From contig NZ_VDFU01000002.1 of NCBI RefSeq assembly GCF_006152115.1, positions 248,001-312,000 on the forward strand: DNA of 64,000 nt, written 5' to 3'. A program made the position numbers and the translations under genes. The notes below the pieces were generated by a model. That model saw only the letters and a list, made by a program, of their open reading frames with translations, was not told where the DNA came from and searched no databases. Shown piece by piece: positions 32,645-40,164 of this stretch. Position 1 is the stretch's first letter. Every line of letters begins with the position of its first letter. The DNA comes from Rubellimicrobium rubrum (GTDB lineage: Bacteria; Pseudomonadota; Alphaproteobacteria; Rhodobacterales; Rhodobacteraceae).

Positions 32645-33364
32645 TCAGGCGGCGATGAAATCCCGTACGAAGTCGGTCTGCGGCCGCGCCTGGATATCCC
32701 CCGGCTTGCCCACCTGCTCGATCCGACCCATCGACATGACCACGACGAGGTCGGCCAGTTCCATCGCCTCTTCCTGGTCATGCGTCACGAAGATCGTGGT
32801 CAGGCCCGTCGCGTCGTGGATGTCGCGCAGGCCCTGGCGCAGTTCCTTGCGGACCTTGGCGTCGAGCGCGCCGAAGGGCTCGTCGAGGAGGAGCATTCGC
32901 GGCTCGATGGCCAGGGCGCGGGCCAGGGCGACGCGCTGCCGCTGGCCGCCCGACAGCTGGGACGGGTAGCGCTTGGCGATGTCGGGCAATTGGATCAGGT
33001 CCAGGAGTCTGGTCACGCGCTGCCCGATCTCGGCGTTCGACGGCCGGGTCGCGCGCGGCCGGGCGCGCAGGCCGTAGGCGATGTTCTCGAACACCGTCAT
33101 GTGCCGGAACAACGCATAATGCTGGAACACGAAGCCCGCGCGGCGGTCCTGCACCCGCATGCCGGTCGCGTCCGTCCCGTCAAAGATCACGCGTCCCGAA
33201 GTCGGCTCTTCAAGGCCCCCCAGGATGCGAAGAAGCGTGGTCTTGCCCGAGCCCGATGGCCCGAGCAGCGCCACCAGCGCCCCCGAAGGGACATTCAGCG
33301 ACACCGGCAGGAGCGCCGTAGCGGCCCCGAATTCCTTGGCGATCTGGTCGATCTGGATCTGCAT
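32645..33364 (-). CDS. cysA: sulfate/thiosulfate ABC ATPase CysA, short form
   Basis: A 239-residue ATPase with Walker [21 protein letters not shown], signature [19 protein letters not shown] and Walker [20 protein letters not shown], closely matching CysA. Typical CysA proteins have about 330-360 residues, with a C-terminal TOBE-type regulatory domain; here the protein ends [14 protein letters not shown], right after the nucleotide-binding domain. The stop is followed by a 19-base gap and the amidase gene, so the regulatory domain is truly absent. It follows cysW after 11 bases. Confidence 0.92.
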   Translation of the reverse strand: MQIQIDQIAKEFGAATALLPVSLNVPSGALVALLGPSGSGKTTLLRILGGLEEPTSGRVIFDGTDATGMRVQDRRAGFVFQHYALFRHMTVFENIAYGLRARPRATRPSNAEIGQRVTRLLDLIQLPDIAKRYPSQLSGGQRQRVALARALAIEPRMLLLDEPFGALDAKVRKELRQGLRDIHDATGLTTIFVTHDQEEAMELADLVVVMSMGRIEQVGKPGDIQARPQTDFVRDFIAA

Positions 33365-33375
33365 GGGAAAACTCC

Positions 33376-34278
33376 TCAGTGCCGTCCGCCGGCGGCGGCA
33401 AGCTGGTCGGCGTAGCGCCATTCGAGCAGGCTTTTCAGCGTCAGCGTGACAAGAGCGAGCAGCGTCAGAACGGCCGCCATGGTGAAGGCCGCGACCGAGA
33501 GATATTCGTTGTAGAGCATCTCGATCATGATGGGCATGGTGGCCGTCTCGCCCCGGATCTTGCCGGACACGACGGCCACGGCCCCGAACTCGCCCATGGC
33601 ACGGGCGTTGCAGAGCAATACGCCGTACAAAAGCGCCCACTTGATGTTGGGCAGCGTGACCGTCAGGAACATCCGCCAGCCCGATGCGCCCAGCGTCAGC
33701 GCGGCTTCCTCCTCGGCCTTGCCCTGTTCGGTCATGAGCGGCACCAGTTCGCGGGCCACGAAGGGGAAGGTGATGAACATCGTGGCCAAGATGATGCCAG
33801 GCACGGCGAAGACGATGGGATAGCCGTTCGCCACCAGCCAGCCGCCGAAGTCGGAGTTGGCGCCGAAGAGCAGGATGATGCACAGCCCCGCCACCACCGG
33901 CGACACCGAGAACGGCAGGTCGATGAGCGTGAGAAGCACCGCCTTGCCGCGCCACTGGAACTTGGTCAGCGCCCAGGCGGCGGCGACGCCGAATAGCGCA
34001 TTGAGCGGCACCGCTACTGCCGCGACGATCAGCGTGAGCTTGACCGCGGCCCAGGCATCGGGCTCCGCCAGCGACTCGACCGCAAGGGCCCAGCCGTCGC
34101 GCAGCGCCTCGAAGAAGACGGAGGCGAGAGGGATCACGACCAGGACGGCCAGCACGGCCAGCACGAGGATGGTGAGCGTCCAGCGCAGCCAGCGTGGCTC
34201 GTCGGTGCAGCGGGTGAAACGGGCGGGCCGCGGGACGGGCGCGGACAGGGCTGGGGGGGAAATGGTCATATCGGCCAT
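33376..34278 (-). CDS. cysW: sulfate ABC permease CysW
   Basis: A 300-residue inner-membrane permease with six hydrophobic segments after a roughly 30-residue cytoplasmic head. The family features are visible: [52 protein letters not shown] (the EAA loop contacting CysA) and [23 protein letters not shown] 34278 is chosen; longer frames upstream are shadows of cysT. It lies five bases after the cysT stop. Confidence 0.94.
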   Translation of the reverse strand: MADMTISPPALSAPVPRPARFTRCTDEPRWLRWTLTILVLAVLAVLVVIPLASVFFEALRDGWALAVESLAEPDAWAAVKLTLIVAAVAVPLNALFGVAAAWALTKFQWRGKAVLLTLIDLPFSVSPVVAGLCIILLFGANSDFGGWLVANGYPIVFAVPGIILATMFITFPFVARELVPLMTEQGKAEEEAALTLGASGWRMFLTVTLPNIKWALLYGVLLCNARAMGEFGAVAVVSGKIRGETATMPIMIEMLYNEYLSVAAFTMAAVLTLLALVTLTLKSLLEWRYADQLAAAGGRH

Positions 34279-34283
34279 GGCTC

Positions 34284-35135
34284 TCAGGCTCCGGCGGTGT
34301 GGCGACGGCTCCAGACCTGGATCAGGTTGATGAGGAGCAGGAGGACGAAGGAGATGGCGAGCATTGCGAGGGCGATAGCGACCGCGCCATTGTAGTCGAA
34401 CTCCTCGAGCCGGATCACGATCAGGAGGGGCGCGATCTCGGTCTTGAAGGGCAGATTGCCGGCGATGAAGATGACCGACCCGTATTCCCCCACCGCGCGG
34501 GCGAGCGAGAGCGCGAAGCCCGTCAGCAGCGCCGGGGTGAGCATCGGCAGGATGACCCGCCGCCATGTGGTGAGCCGCGTGGCCCCGAGGGTGGCCGAGG
34601 CTTCCTCGACCTCCTGCTCGATCTCGGCAATGACGGGCTGGACGGTCCGGACGACGAAAGGAAGCCCCACAAAGACGAGGGCGATCCAGATCCCGATCTC
34701 GGTATAGGCGACGCGGAAGCCGAACCAGTCCTGGATCGGGCCGCCAAGGATGCCATTCGGGGCGTACAGCGCAGTGAGGGCGATGCCCGCCACCGCCGTC
34801 GGGAGCGCGAAGGGCAGGTCCACCGCCGCATCCACGAGCTTGCGGCCCGGGAAGTCATAGCGGACCAGCACCCAGGCGAGCGCCAGCCCGAAGACGAGGT
34901 TGAACAGCGCCGCGATCAGCGCCGCCCGGAATGACAGGGCCAGGGCCGAAAGCACCCGCTCGGAACCGATGGTGGCCCACAACTCGGCCGGGCCGATGCC
35001 GGCCGCACGAGTGAGCAGGGCCCCGATGGGCAGAAGCACCACCAGGGACAGCAGGGTCAGGGTGATTCCCAGCGAAAGCCCCCACCCCGGCAGGGGGGAA
35101 GGGGCGCGGAGGCTCCAGGCTCCGGTTCGGCTCAC
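34284..35135 (-). CDS. cysT: sulfate ABC permease CysT
   Basis: A 283-residue permease, partner of CysW in the sulfate/thiosulfate channel. Visible signatures are [22 protein letters not shown], the coupling loop [24 protein letters not shown], and [22 protein letters not shown]. Its start overlaps the stop of the binding-protein gene by four bases (ATGA), showing an operon sbp-cysT-cysW-cysA. Confidence 0.95.
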   Translation of the reverse strand: MSRTGAWSLRAPSPLPGWGLSLGITLTLLSLVVLLPIGALLTRAAGIGPAELWATIGSERVLSALALSFRAALIAALFNLVFGLALAWVLVRYDFPGRKLVDAAVDLPFALPTAVAGIALTALYAPNGILGGPIQDWFGFRVAYTEIGIWIALVFVGLPFVVRTVQPVIAEIEQEVEEASATLGATRLTTWRRVILPMLTPALLTGFALSLARAVGEYGSVIFIAGNLPFKTEIAPLLIVIRLEEFDYNGAVAIALAMLAISFVLLLLINLIQVWSRRHTAGA

Positions 35136-36241
35136 TGACTGCCCTCCTGGTAGATCTGGTCGAAGATGCCACCATCGCCGAAATGCTCGGGCTGAACCTG
35201 CGCCCAGCCGCCGAACTCCTCGATGGAGACAAGCTCGATCTCGGGAAAGCGCTCCACGTCGGCAGGGTCGGCAGCCGAGGTATCCCAGCCCCGGTAGAAG
35301 TTCTTATAAACGATGGCCTGAGCCTCGGGAGTGTAAAGGAAGTTGAGATAGGCCTCGGCCAAGGCCCGCTCATTGTCGTCGGCCAGATTGCCGTCCACCA
35401 CAGCGACTGGCGGCTCGGCCAGCACCGACACCGAGGGAACGACGATGTCGAACTGATCCTCGCCCAACTCCTCGAGCGCGAGATAGGCCTCGTTCTCCCA
35501 AGCCAGCAGGACGTCACCGATGCCGCGCTGGGCAAAGGTGGTGGTGGCGCCCCGCGCGCCCGAGTCGAGCACGGGGACATGGCGATAAAGCTCACCCACG
35601 AAGGCCTGTGGGTCCTGCCCGTTCCGCTCCGCCCAGGCCCAGGCGGCCAGGTAGTTCCACCGCGCCCCTCCGCTCGTCTTGGGGTTGGGCGTGATAACCT
35701 CCACCCCCTCCTGCAGAAGGTCGCCCCAGTCCTGGATGGCCTTGGGATTCCCCTCGCGGACGAGGAACACGATCGTGGAGGTATAGGGCGACGAGTTGTG
35801 CGGCAGGCGCGCCTGCCAGTCGTCGGGGATCAGGTCGGTGTTCTGTGCGATGGCGTCGATGTCCGAGGCCAGCGCCAGGGTCACGACATCCGCGCCCAGG
35901 CCGTCGATGACCGCGCGGGCCTGCGCGCCCGAGCCACCGTGGCTTTGCTCGATGTTCACGGCCTCGTTGCCCTGGGTCTGCCAGTATTCGCTGAAGGCTT
36001 CGTTGATCTCCCGATACAGCTCGCGGGTCGGGTCATAGGAGACGTTGAGGAGTTCTTGGGCGCGGGCCTCCTGGGCCAGGACCGCCCCTGCCAGGGTCAG
36101 GACGCCGCCAGCAAGGGCCATGCGCCAGGACGCCAAGTCCGTGGCGCGTCCATGGGCCACGCAGACACGCCCAGCACCGTTCCGGTCCGAGCAGCGGCCA
36201 GAAGCGGCGGGACCGATGAGGTTGGCGAAGCGAGAAGGCAT
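35132..36241 (-). CDS. sbp: sulfate-binding periplasmic protein
   Basis: A 369-residue periplasmic sulfate receptor. The mature part begins [21 protein letters not shown] and contains [42 protein letters not shown] and the end [21 protein letters not shown], the sulfate-binding family pattern. The start is uncertain: CAGGAG six bases before ATG 36241 is the best ribosome site, but that gives about 35 extra residues ([20 protein letters not shown]) ahead of the real signal peptide [21 protein letters not shown], which begins at 36121. An Rrf2-type regulator lies 190 bases upstream on the same strand. Confidence 0.93.
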   Translation of the reverse strand: MPSRFANLIGPAASGRCSDRNGAGRVCVAHGRATDLASWRMALAGGVLTLAGAVLAQEARAQELLNVSYDPTRELYREINEAFSEYWQTQGNEAVNIEQSHGGSGAQARAVIDGLGADVVTLALASDIDAIAQNTDLIPDDWQARLPHNSSPYTSTIVFLVREGNPKAIQDWGDLLQEGVEVITPNPKTSGGARWNYLAAWAWAERNGQDPQAFVGELYRHVPVLDSGARGATTTFAQRGIGDVLLAWENEAYLALEELGEDQFDIVVPSVSVLAEPPVAVVDGNLADDNERALAEAYLNFLYTPEAQAIVYKNFYRGWDTSAADPADVERFPEIELVSIEEFGGWAQVQPEHFGDGGIFDQIYQEGSQ

Positions 36242-36415
36242 CTGGATCTCCTGCCGATAAACCGGGGTCGCTTGATCGCGGCCCATTGAATATCGACGGA
36301 GCTAGTCGTCTATTTCAAGCGGAAAAGACGCTCGTCCGTGTCGTGATTTGATGAGGCGGGCGGAACTCTGCCGAAGCTGCGGTGATAATGCTTTGATGAC
36401 AGCGGCTTATCCGAA

Positions 36416-36431
36416 ACAGGCCATGGCCTGT
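36416..36431. repeat. 16-base perfect palindrome at the rrf2-like stop codon
   Basis: ACAGGCCATGGCCTGT is perfectly self-complementary and ends at the first base of the stop codon of the Rrf2-type gene (minus strand). It could be a transcription pause or mRNA-processing hairpin between the regulator and sbp, or a protein site for the sulfate operon. There is no T run behind it. Confidence 0.35.
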
Positions 36432-36880
36432 CAGGCAGCGAAAACCTGCGTGGCCTTGTCATTGGACCGCAGCATGTCGGCCAAGGTCAATGACTCGATG
36501 AGAACGAGGTAGCTCCAGAACACCTCGGCGAACACCTTGCGGATGCGGCAGGTTTCCTCGTCCACGCAGTCCTCGCAGCGCTCGTAGCTCCGGCGCGACA
36601 GGCAGGGCAGCGGGGCCATCGGCCCGTCGATCAGACGGAGAAGCTCGGACAGGGCGATGGTTTCCGGGTCCTTGACCAGCACGTATCCGCCAGACCGTCC
36701 CCGAATCGACGCGATGACCCCGGAGTTGCGGATCTCGAGAAGGATATGTTCGAGAAAGCGCTTGGGGACCCCTGCACGCTTTGCGACCTCCTCGATGCGC
36801 AGCGCCTGTCCCCCCTCCTCCTTTTCGTCGGCGAGGACCATGAGAGCCTTGAGCGCGTACTTCATCTTCTGGCTGATCAT
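36431..36880 (-). CDS. Rrf2 family transcriptional regulator
   Basis: A 149-residue winged-helix regulator. The DNA-binding part (QKMKYALKALMVLADEKEE, LRIEEVAKRAGVPKRFLEHILLEIRNSGVIASIRGRSGGYVLVKDP) is classic Rrf2. Four cysteines, Cys93, Cys102, Cys105 and Cys111, lie in the segment that holds the iron-sulfur cluster in IscR and NsrR, so a cluster- or redox-sensing role is possible. It precedes the sulfate transporter genes on the same strand. In other bacteria Rrf2 relatives such as CymR and CysR-like proteins control sulfur uptake, so regulation of sbp-cysTWA is a reasonable inference. Confidence 0.92.
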   Translation of the reverse strand: MISQKMKYALKALMVLADEKEEGGQALRIEEVAKRAGVPKRFLEHILLEIRNSGVIASIRGRSGGYVLVKDPETIALSELLRLIDGPMAPLPCLSRRSYERCEDCVDEETCRIRKVFAEVFWSYLVLIESLTLADMLRSNDKATQVFAA

Positions 36881-36959
36881 GGATCGGGCCTAGCCGAAGA
36901 TAGGTGCTTCTTCAACGAGCATTGCCCGGAATGGCGAGTTTCCTGAACGATCCGGCCCG

Positions 36960-37733
36960 TCAGCTCATCCAGTTGCCGCCATCGACGTTGAATGTCTGGG
37001 CCACCACGTAGTCGGATTCTGGCGAGGCTAGGAACACGGCCATTCCCGTCAGGTCCTCGGGCACGCCCATGCGCCCCTGGGGCACGGCCTCGCCCACGAG
37101 GCGCTTCTTCTCGCCAAGGGGCCGGTTCTCGTGCCGGGCAAAGAGCGCGTCCACGTGGTCCCACATGTCGCTGTCGATGACCCCGGGGGCGATGGCATTG
37201 ACGTTGATTCGGTGCCGGATAAGGTCGAGCGCCGCCGACTGCGTAAGGCTGATGACCGCCGCCTTGGTGGCGCAGTAGATGGGCGACAACGCCTCACCGC
37301 GCCGGCCGGCCTGGGACGACAGGTTGATGATCTTGCCGCCTCGGCCTTGTGCGATCATGGCGCGCGCGGCAGCCTGCAGGGTGAACAGCGTCCCCGCCAC
37401 GTTGACCGCCAGCAGCCGGTCAAAGCTCGCGCGGGTCATGGCGGACACGGGGTCCATGTCGTAGACGCCCGCGTTGTTGACCAGGATGTCGATCCCGCCG
37501 GCCCTGGCGCGGGTCAAGGCGATGGCGGCGTCGATGCTGTCCTGGCGGGTCACGTCCAGATGGACGGCATGGGCCGACGGGCCCAGCCTGTCTGCCGTTG
37601 CCTGCGCCTCGTCCAGAAGGATGTCCGCCACGGCCACCGTTGCGCCTTCGCGCACATAGGCGGCGGCAAAAGCCGCTCCGATGCCTCGGGCGGCTCCGGT
37701 GATAAGGGCGGACCTGCCCATTAGTCGGTTCAT
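36960..37733 (-). CDS. SDR dehydrogenase, SmoS-type sorbitol/polyol dehydrogenase
   Basis: A 257-residue classical short-chain dehydrogenase. The NAD site is ALITGAARGIGAAFAAAYVREGA; the catalytic Tyr-Lys is in SPIYCATKAAVISLTQSAALDLIRH. Long stretches near the C-terminus (INVNAIAPGVIDSDMWDHVD, GEKKRLVGEAVPQGRMGVPEDLTGMAVFLASPESDYVVAQTFNVDGGNWMS) are very like SmoS of Rhodobacter sphaeroides, an NAD-dependent D-glucitol/L-iditol dehydrogenase. The usual smo transporter and kinase genes are absent here, so the gene is isolated. ATG 37733 follows a G-rich ribosome site. Confidence 0.9.
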   Translation of the reverse strand: MNRLMGRSALITGAARGIGAAFAAAYVREGATVAVADILLDEAQATADRLGPSAHAVHLDVTRQDSIDAAIALTRARAGGIDILVNNAGVYDMDPVSAMTRASFDRLLAVNVAGTLFTLQAAARAMIAQGRGGKIINLSSQAGRRGEALSPIYCATKAAVISLTQSAALDLIRHRINVNAIAPGVIDSDMWDHVDALFARHENRPLGEKKRLVGEAVPQGRMGVPEDLTGMAVFLASPESDYVVAQTFNVDGGNWMS

Positions 37734-37817
37734 GTCATTCCCCCACAGCCCGTGCTGACGCTGGCGCGCCAGACCATCGGAGGAGCGCAGCCCCGAGGTC
37801 AATGCGGGGTAGCCCGA

Positions 37818-37845
37818 TCCCCGGCCGGGGGTCAGCGGCCGGGGA
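37818..37845 (-). other. GC-rich hairpin after the DUF1127 gene
   Basis: TCCCCGGCC (37818-37826) and GGCCGGGGA (37837-37845) form a nine-pair perfect stem about 20 bases after the DUF1127 stop on the minus strand. No U run follows, so it is an unusual or factor-dependent terminator at best. Confidence 0.45.
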
Positions 37846-37863
37846 CGCAATCGGTGGTACGGA

Positions 37864-38085
37864 TCAGGCCTCGTAGGCTGCCTGGGCCGCGATCTCGCGC
37901 AGTTGCGACCGGTGCAGCCCCACATCCGCGAGATCGCGATCGCTCAGCGAGGTGAGTTCGTTCAGCGTCTCGTGATAGCGGCGGAAACGGGCGAAACGAT
38001 CGGCGAGTTCCGAAGGCAGGGTGCCCAGCCGGCTCAGGAGCGATGCGTCGGAATAGCTGCGGGAGGTTTCGGTCAGGTGGGCCAT
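37864..38085 (-). CDS. DUF1127 domain small protein
   Basis: A 73-residue protein with the DUF1127 domain at its C-terminus (ELTSLSDRDLADVGLHRSQLREIA). DUF1127 proteins of 45-75 residues are common in alphaproteobacteria. In Rhodobacter and Agrobacterium some bind RNA or affect phosphate metabolism and RNA turnover, and several are controlled by stress sigma factors. The start ATG 38085 is chosen over 34 upstream codons of non-conserved sequence. The DNA ahead, 38086-38558, is a long, relatively AT-rich intergenic region. Confidence 0.88.
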   Translation of the reverse strand: MAHLTETSRSYSDASLLSRLGTLPSELADRFARFRRYHETLNELTSLSDRDLADVGLHRSQLREIAAQAAYEA

Positions 38086-38558
38086 GTCATCGTTTCTTTC
38101 TGCTGCTCGCCCTTGTGGTCGGGCTGAATGTCTGGGGCATTGGTGCGCTCTGGGGAGGGACATAAAGAAATGCTGCAGGTGCACAATCCCGGTTCAGCTC
38201 AATGCTGCCATGCAGCAAGATCATGAGATGATTTAAGAATTTCTTAACCATATCCGGCCGCCTACGCCTGGCCCAAGGGTGCGGCCCGATTCCGATCGGC
38301 ACGGATGCAGCCCGACAGCCCCCCCTGCTACGGGGCGCCTCGGGGCGACGTATCGAGGGCCTGGCTCCCTTCGCACTACGCCAAGTTCCTGCGGCATCTG
38401 AACGGCCCAGAGGACTACGGAGGGTCCATGCCTGCGCATTCGGCACCCGAAAGACCCGGCACAGGCTTCTCTTTGCGTTCGTGCTGCTCCACATAGACGC
38501 CCTGAGACCGGTTCGTCACACGGGCGCGACCGGGAACATGACAGCACGGAGACATGAC
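38086..38558. other. 473-base intergenic region with dyads
   Basis: No convincing gene; it is the divergent promoter region of the DUF1127 gene and the aldehyde dehydrogenase gene. It includes an AT-rich perfect palindrome, TTAAGAA-T-TTCTTAA (38233-38247), and a hairpin TGCTGC-CAT-GCAGCA (38203-38217). A possible minus-strand promoter is TTGTGC with TATGTC 16 bases later, about 75 bases before the DUF1127 start; this is a weak match. Confidence 0.4.
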
Positions 38559-40091
38559 ATGGCGGACGGCAACGTCACCCCCTTCCGGGGCCACCATCTG
38601 ATCGCGGGCGAATGGGTCGCGGGCGAGGGCACCTTCCGTTCGTCCCCCTGGACCGGCGAAGGGCTGGACTTCGCCGTGGGCAGCCCTGCGCTGGTGGACC
38701 GGGCTGTCCAGGCCGCCGAGGCCGCCTTCCCCGCCTACTCGGCGCTCCCGCGTGAGGCACGGGCCCAGTTCCTGGAACGCATCGCCGAGGAGATCGAGGC
38801 GCGCGGCCCCGCCATCACCGAGATTGGGCACCTTGAAACCGGGCTTCCCGCCGGCCGGCTCGATGGCGAACGGGGACGGACGATGGGGCAACTCCGGCTG
38901 TTCGCGCAGCACATCCGCAAGGGCGACTACCTCGACCGGCGGCATGACGCGGCGCTTCCCGACCGCGCCCCCCTGCCCCGCCCCGAGCTCAGGCTCATGC
39001 AGATGCCCATCGGGCCGGTCGCGGTCTTCGGGGCCTCGAACTTCCCGCTGGCCTTCTCGGTGGCCGGGGGCGACACGGCGTCGGCGCTGGCGGCGGGCTG
39101 CCCGGTCGTGGTCAAGGGCCACTCCGCCCATCCCGGCACGGGCGAGATCGTGGCCCAAGCCATCCTCGCCGCCATCGAGGCGCTGGACCTGCCGCGCGGC
39201 GTGTTCTCCCTGATCCAGGGCGGCGACCGCAAGACCGGCGAGGCTCTGGTGCAGCATCCGCTCATTCGCGCGGTGGGCTTCACCGGATCGCTGACGGGCG
39301 GGCGCGCCCTGTTCAACCTGTGCGCCAACCGGCCCGAGCCGATCCCGTTCTTCGGCGAATTGGGCTCGGTCAACCCGATGTTCGTGCTACCGCAGGCGCT
39401 GTCGGCGCGTGGCGCGCAGATCGCGTCGGGCTGGGCAGGGTCGCTCACCATGGGGGCGGGCCAATTCTGCACCAATCCGGGCATCGCCGTGATGCTCGAC
39501 GGCCCCGAGGCCGAGCCGTTCGCCCAGGCGACGGTCACGGCACTGGCCGCCGTACAGGCCCAGACCATGCTGACGGACGGAATCGCCCAAGCCTATCGCG
39601 AGGGCTCGGCGCGCGTGGGCGGCGGTCAGGGCGTTAAGGCGCTGCATGTCAGCGAGCCATCAGGCCGCAACGCCACGCCTTTCCTTTACGAAGTCTCGGG
39701 CGAGCACTTCCTGGCGCAGCCCGAGTTGGCGCACGAGGTCTTCGGGCCCCTGGGCCTGCTGGTCCGCGCCCGTGACGAGGGCGAGATGCTGCAGGTGGCC
39801 GAGGCCATGGACGGGCAGCTCACCGTGACGGTCCAGATGGACGGCGGCGACGCCGGACTGGCCCGCAAGCTGGCCCCGGTGCTGGAGCGCAAGGCGGGAC
39901 GGCTTCTCGCCAACGGCTTCCCGACGGGCGTGGAAGTGGCGGATGCCATGGTCCATGGCGGACCCTACCCCGCGTCCACCAACTTCGGGGCGACCTCGGT
40001 CGGCACGCTGTCCATCCGGCGCTGGCTGCGGCCCGTCTGCTTCCAGAACTGGCCCGAGGAGCTGCTGCCTGAGGATCTGAAAGGGATCTAG
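38559..40091 (+). CDS. NADP-dependent ketoglutarate-semialdehyde-type dehydrogenase
   Basis: A 510-residue aldehyde dehydrogenase of the alpha-ketoglutaric semialdehyde dehydrogenase subgroup, the last step of pentose, glucarate or hydroxyproline breakdown to 2-oxoglutarate. Characteristic parts are LMQMPIGPVAVFGASNFPLAFSVAGGDTASALAAGCPVVVKGHSAHPG, the catalytic glutamate in FFGELGSVNPMFVLP, and the cysteine in MGAGQFCTNPGIAV. The family usually uses NADP. ATG 38559 has GGAGA ahead; 26 upstream in-frame codons are non-coding in character. No sugar-acid genes lie beside it, so the pathway it serves is open. A perfect 11-pair terminator follows. Confidence 0.93.
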   Translation: MADGNVTPFRGHHLIAGEWVAGEGTFRSSPWTGEGLDFAVGSPALVDRAVQAAEAAFPAYSALPREARAQFLERIAEEIEARGPAITEIGHLETGLPAGRLDGERGRTMGQLRLFAQHIRKGDYLDRRHDAALPDRAPLPRPELRLMQMPIGPVAVFGASNFPLAFSVAGGDTASALAAGCPVVVKGHSAHPGTGEIVAQAILAAIEALDLPRGVFSLIQGGDRKTGEALVQHPLIRAVGFTGSLTGGRALFNLCANRPEPIPFFGELGSVNPMFVLPQALSARGAQIASGWAGSLTMGAGQFCTNPGIAVMLDGPEAEPFAQATVTALAAVQAQTMLTDGIAQAYREGSARVGGGQGVKALHVSEPSGRNATPFLYEVSGEHFLAQPELAHEVFGPLGLLVRARDEGEMLQVAEAMDGQLTVTVQMDGGDAGLARKLAPVLERKAGRLLANGFPTGVEVADAMVHGGPYPASTNFGATSVGTLSIRRWLRPVCFQNWPEELLPEDLKGI

Positions 40092-40117
40092 TCCCAGTTA
40101 CCACCGCTGTAATGTCA

Positions 40118-40146
40118 GGCCCGGACGCCCCCGCGTCCGGGCCTTT
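40118..40146 (+). terminator. intrinsic terminator after aldehyde dehydrogenase
   Basis: GGCCCGGACGC (40118-40128) pairs perfectly with GCGTCCGGGCC (40133-40143), loop CCCC, then TTT. It separates the dehydrogenase from the convergent kinase gene. Confidence 0.88.
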
Positions 40147-40164
40147 GCATGCCGGACGCGGCGG

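Noticed and set aside
37405-37430. TTGACC and GGTCAA halves inside the SmoS-type gene, like a second RutR site
   Set aside because: The spacer is about ten bases instead of two to four and it lies in coding sequence.
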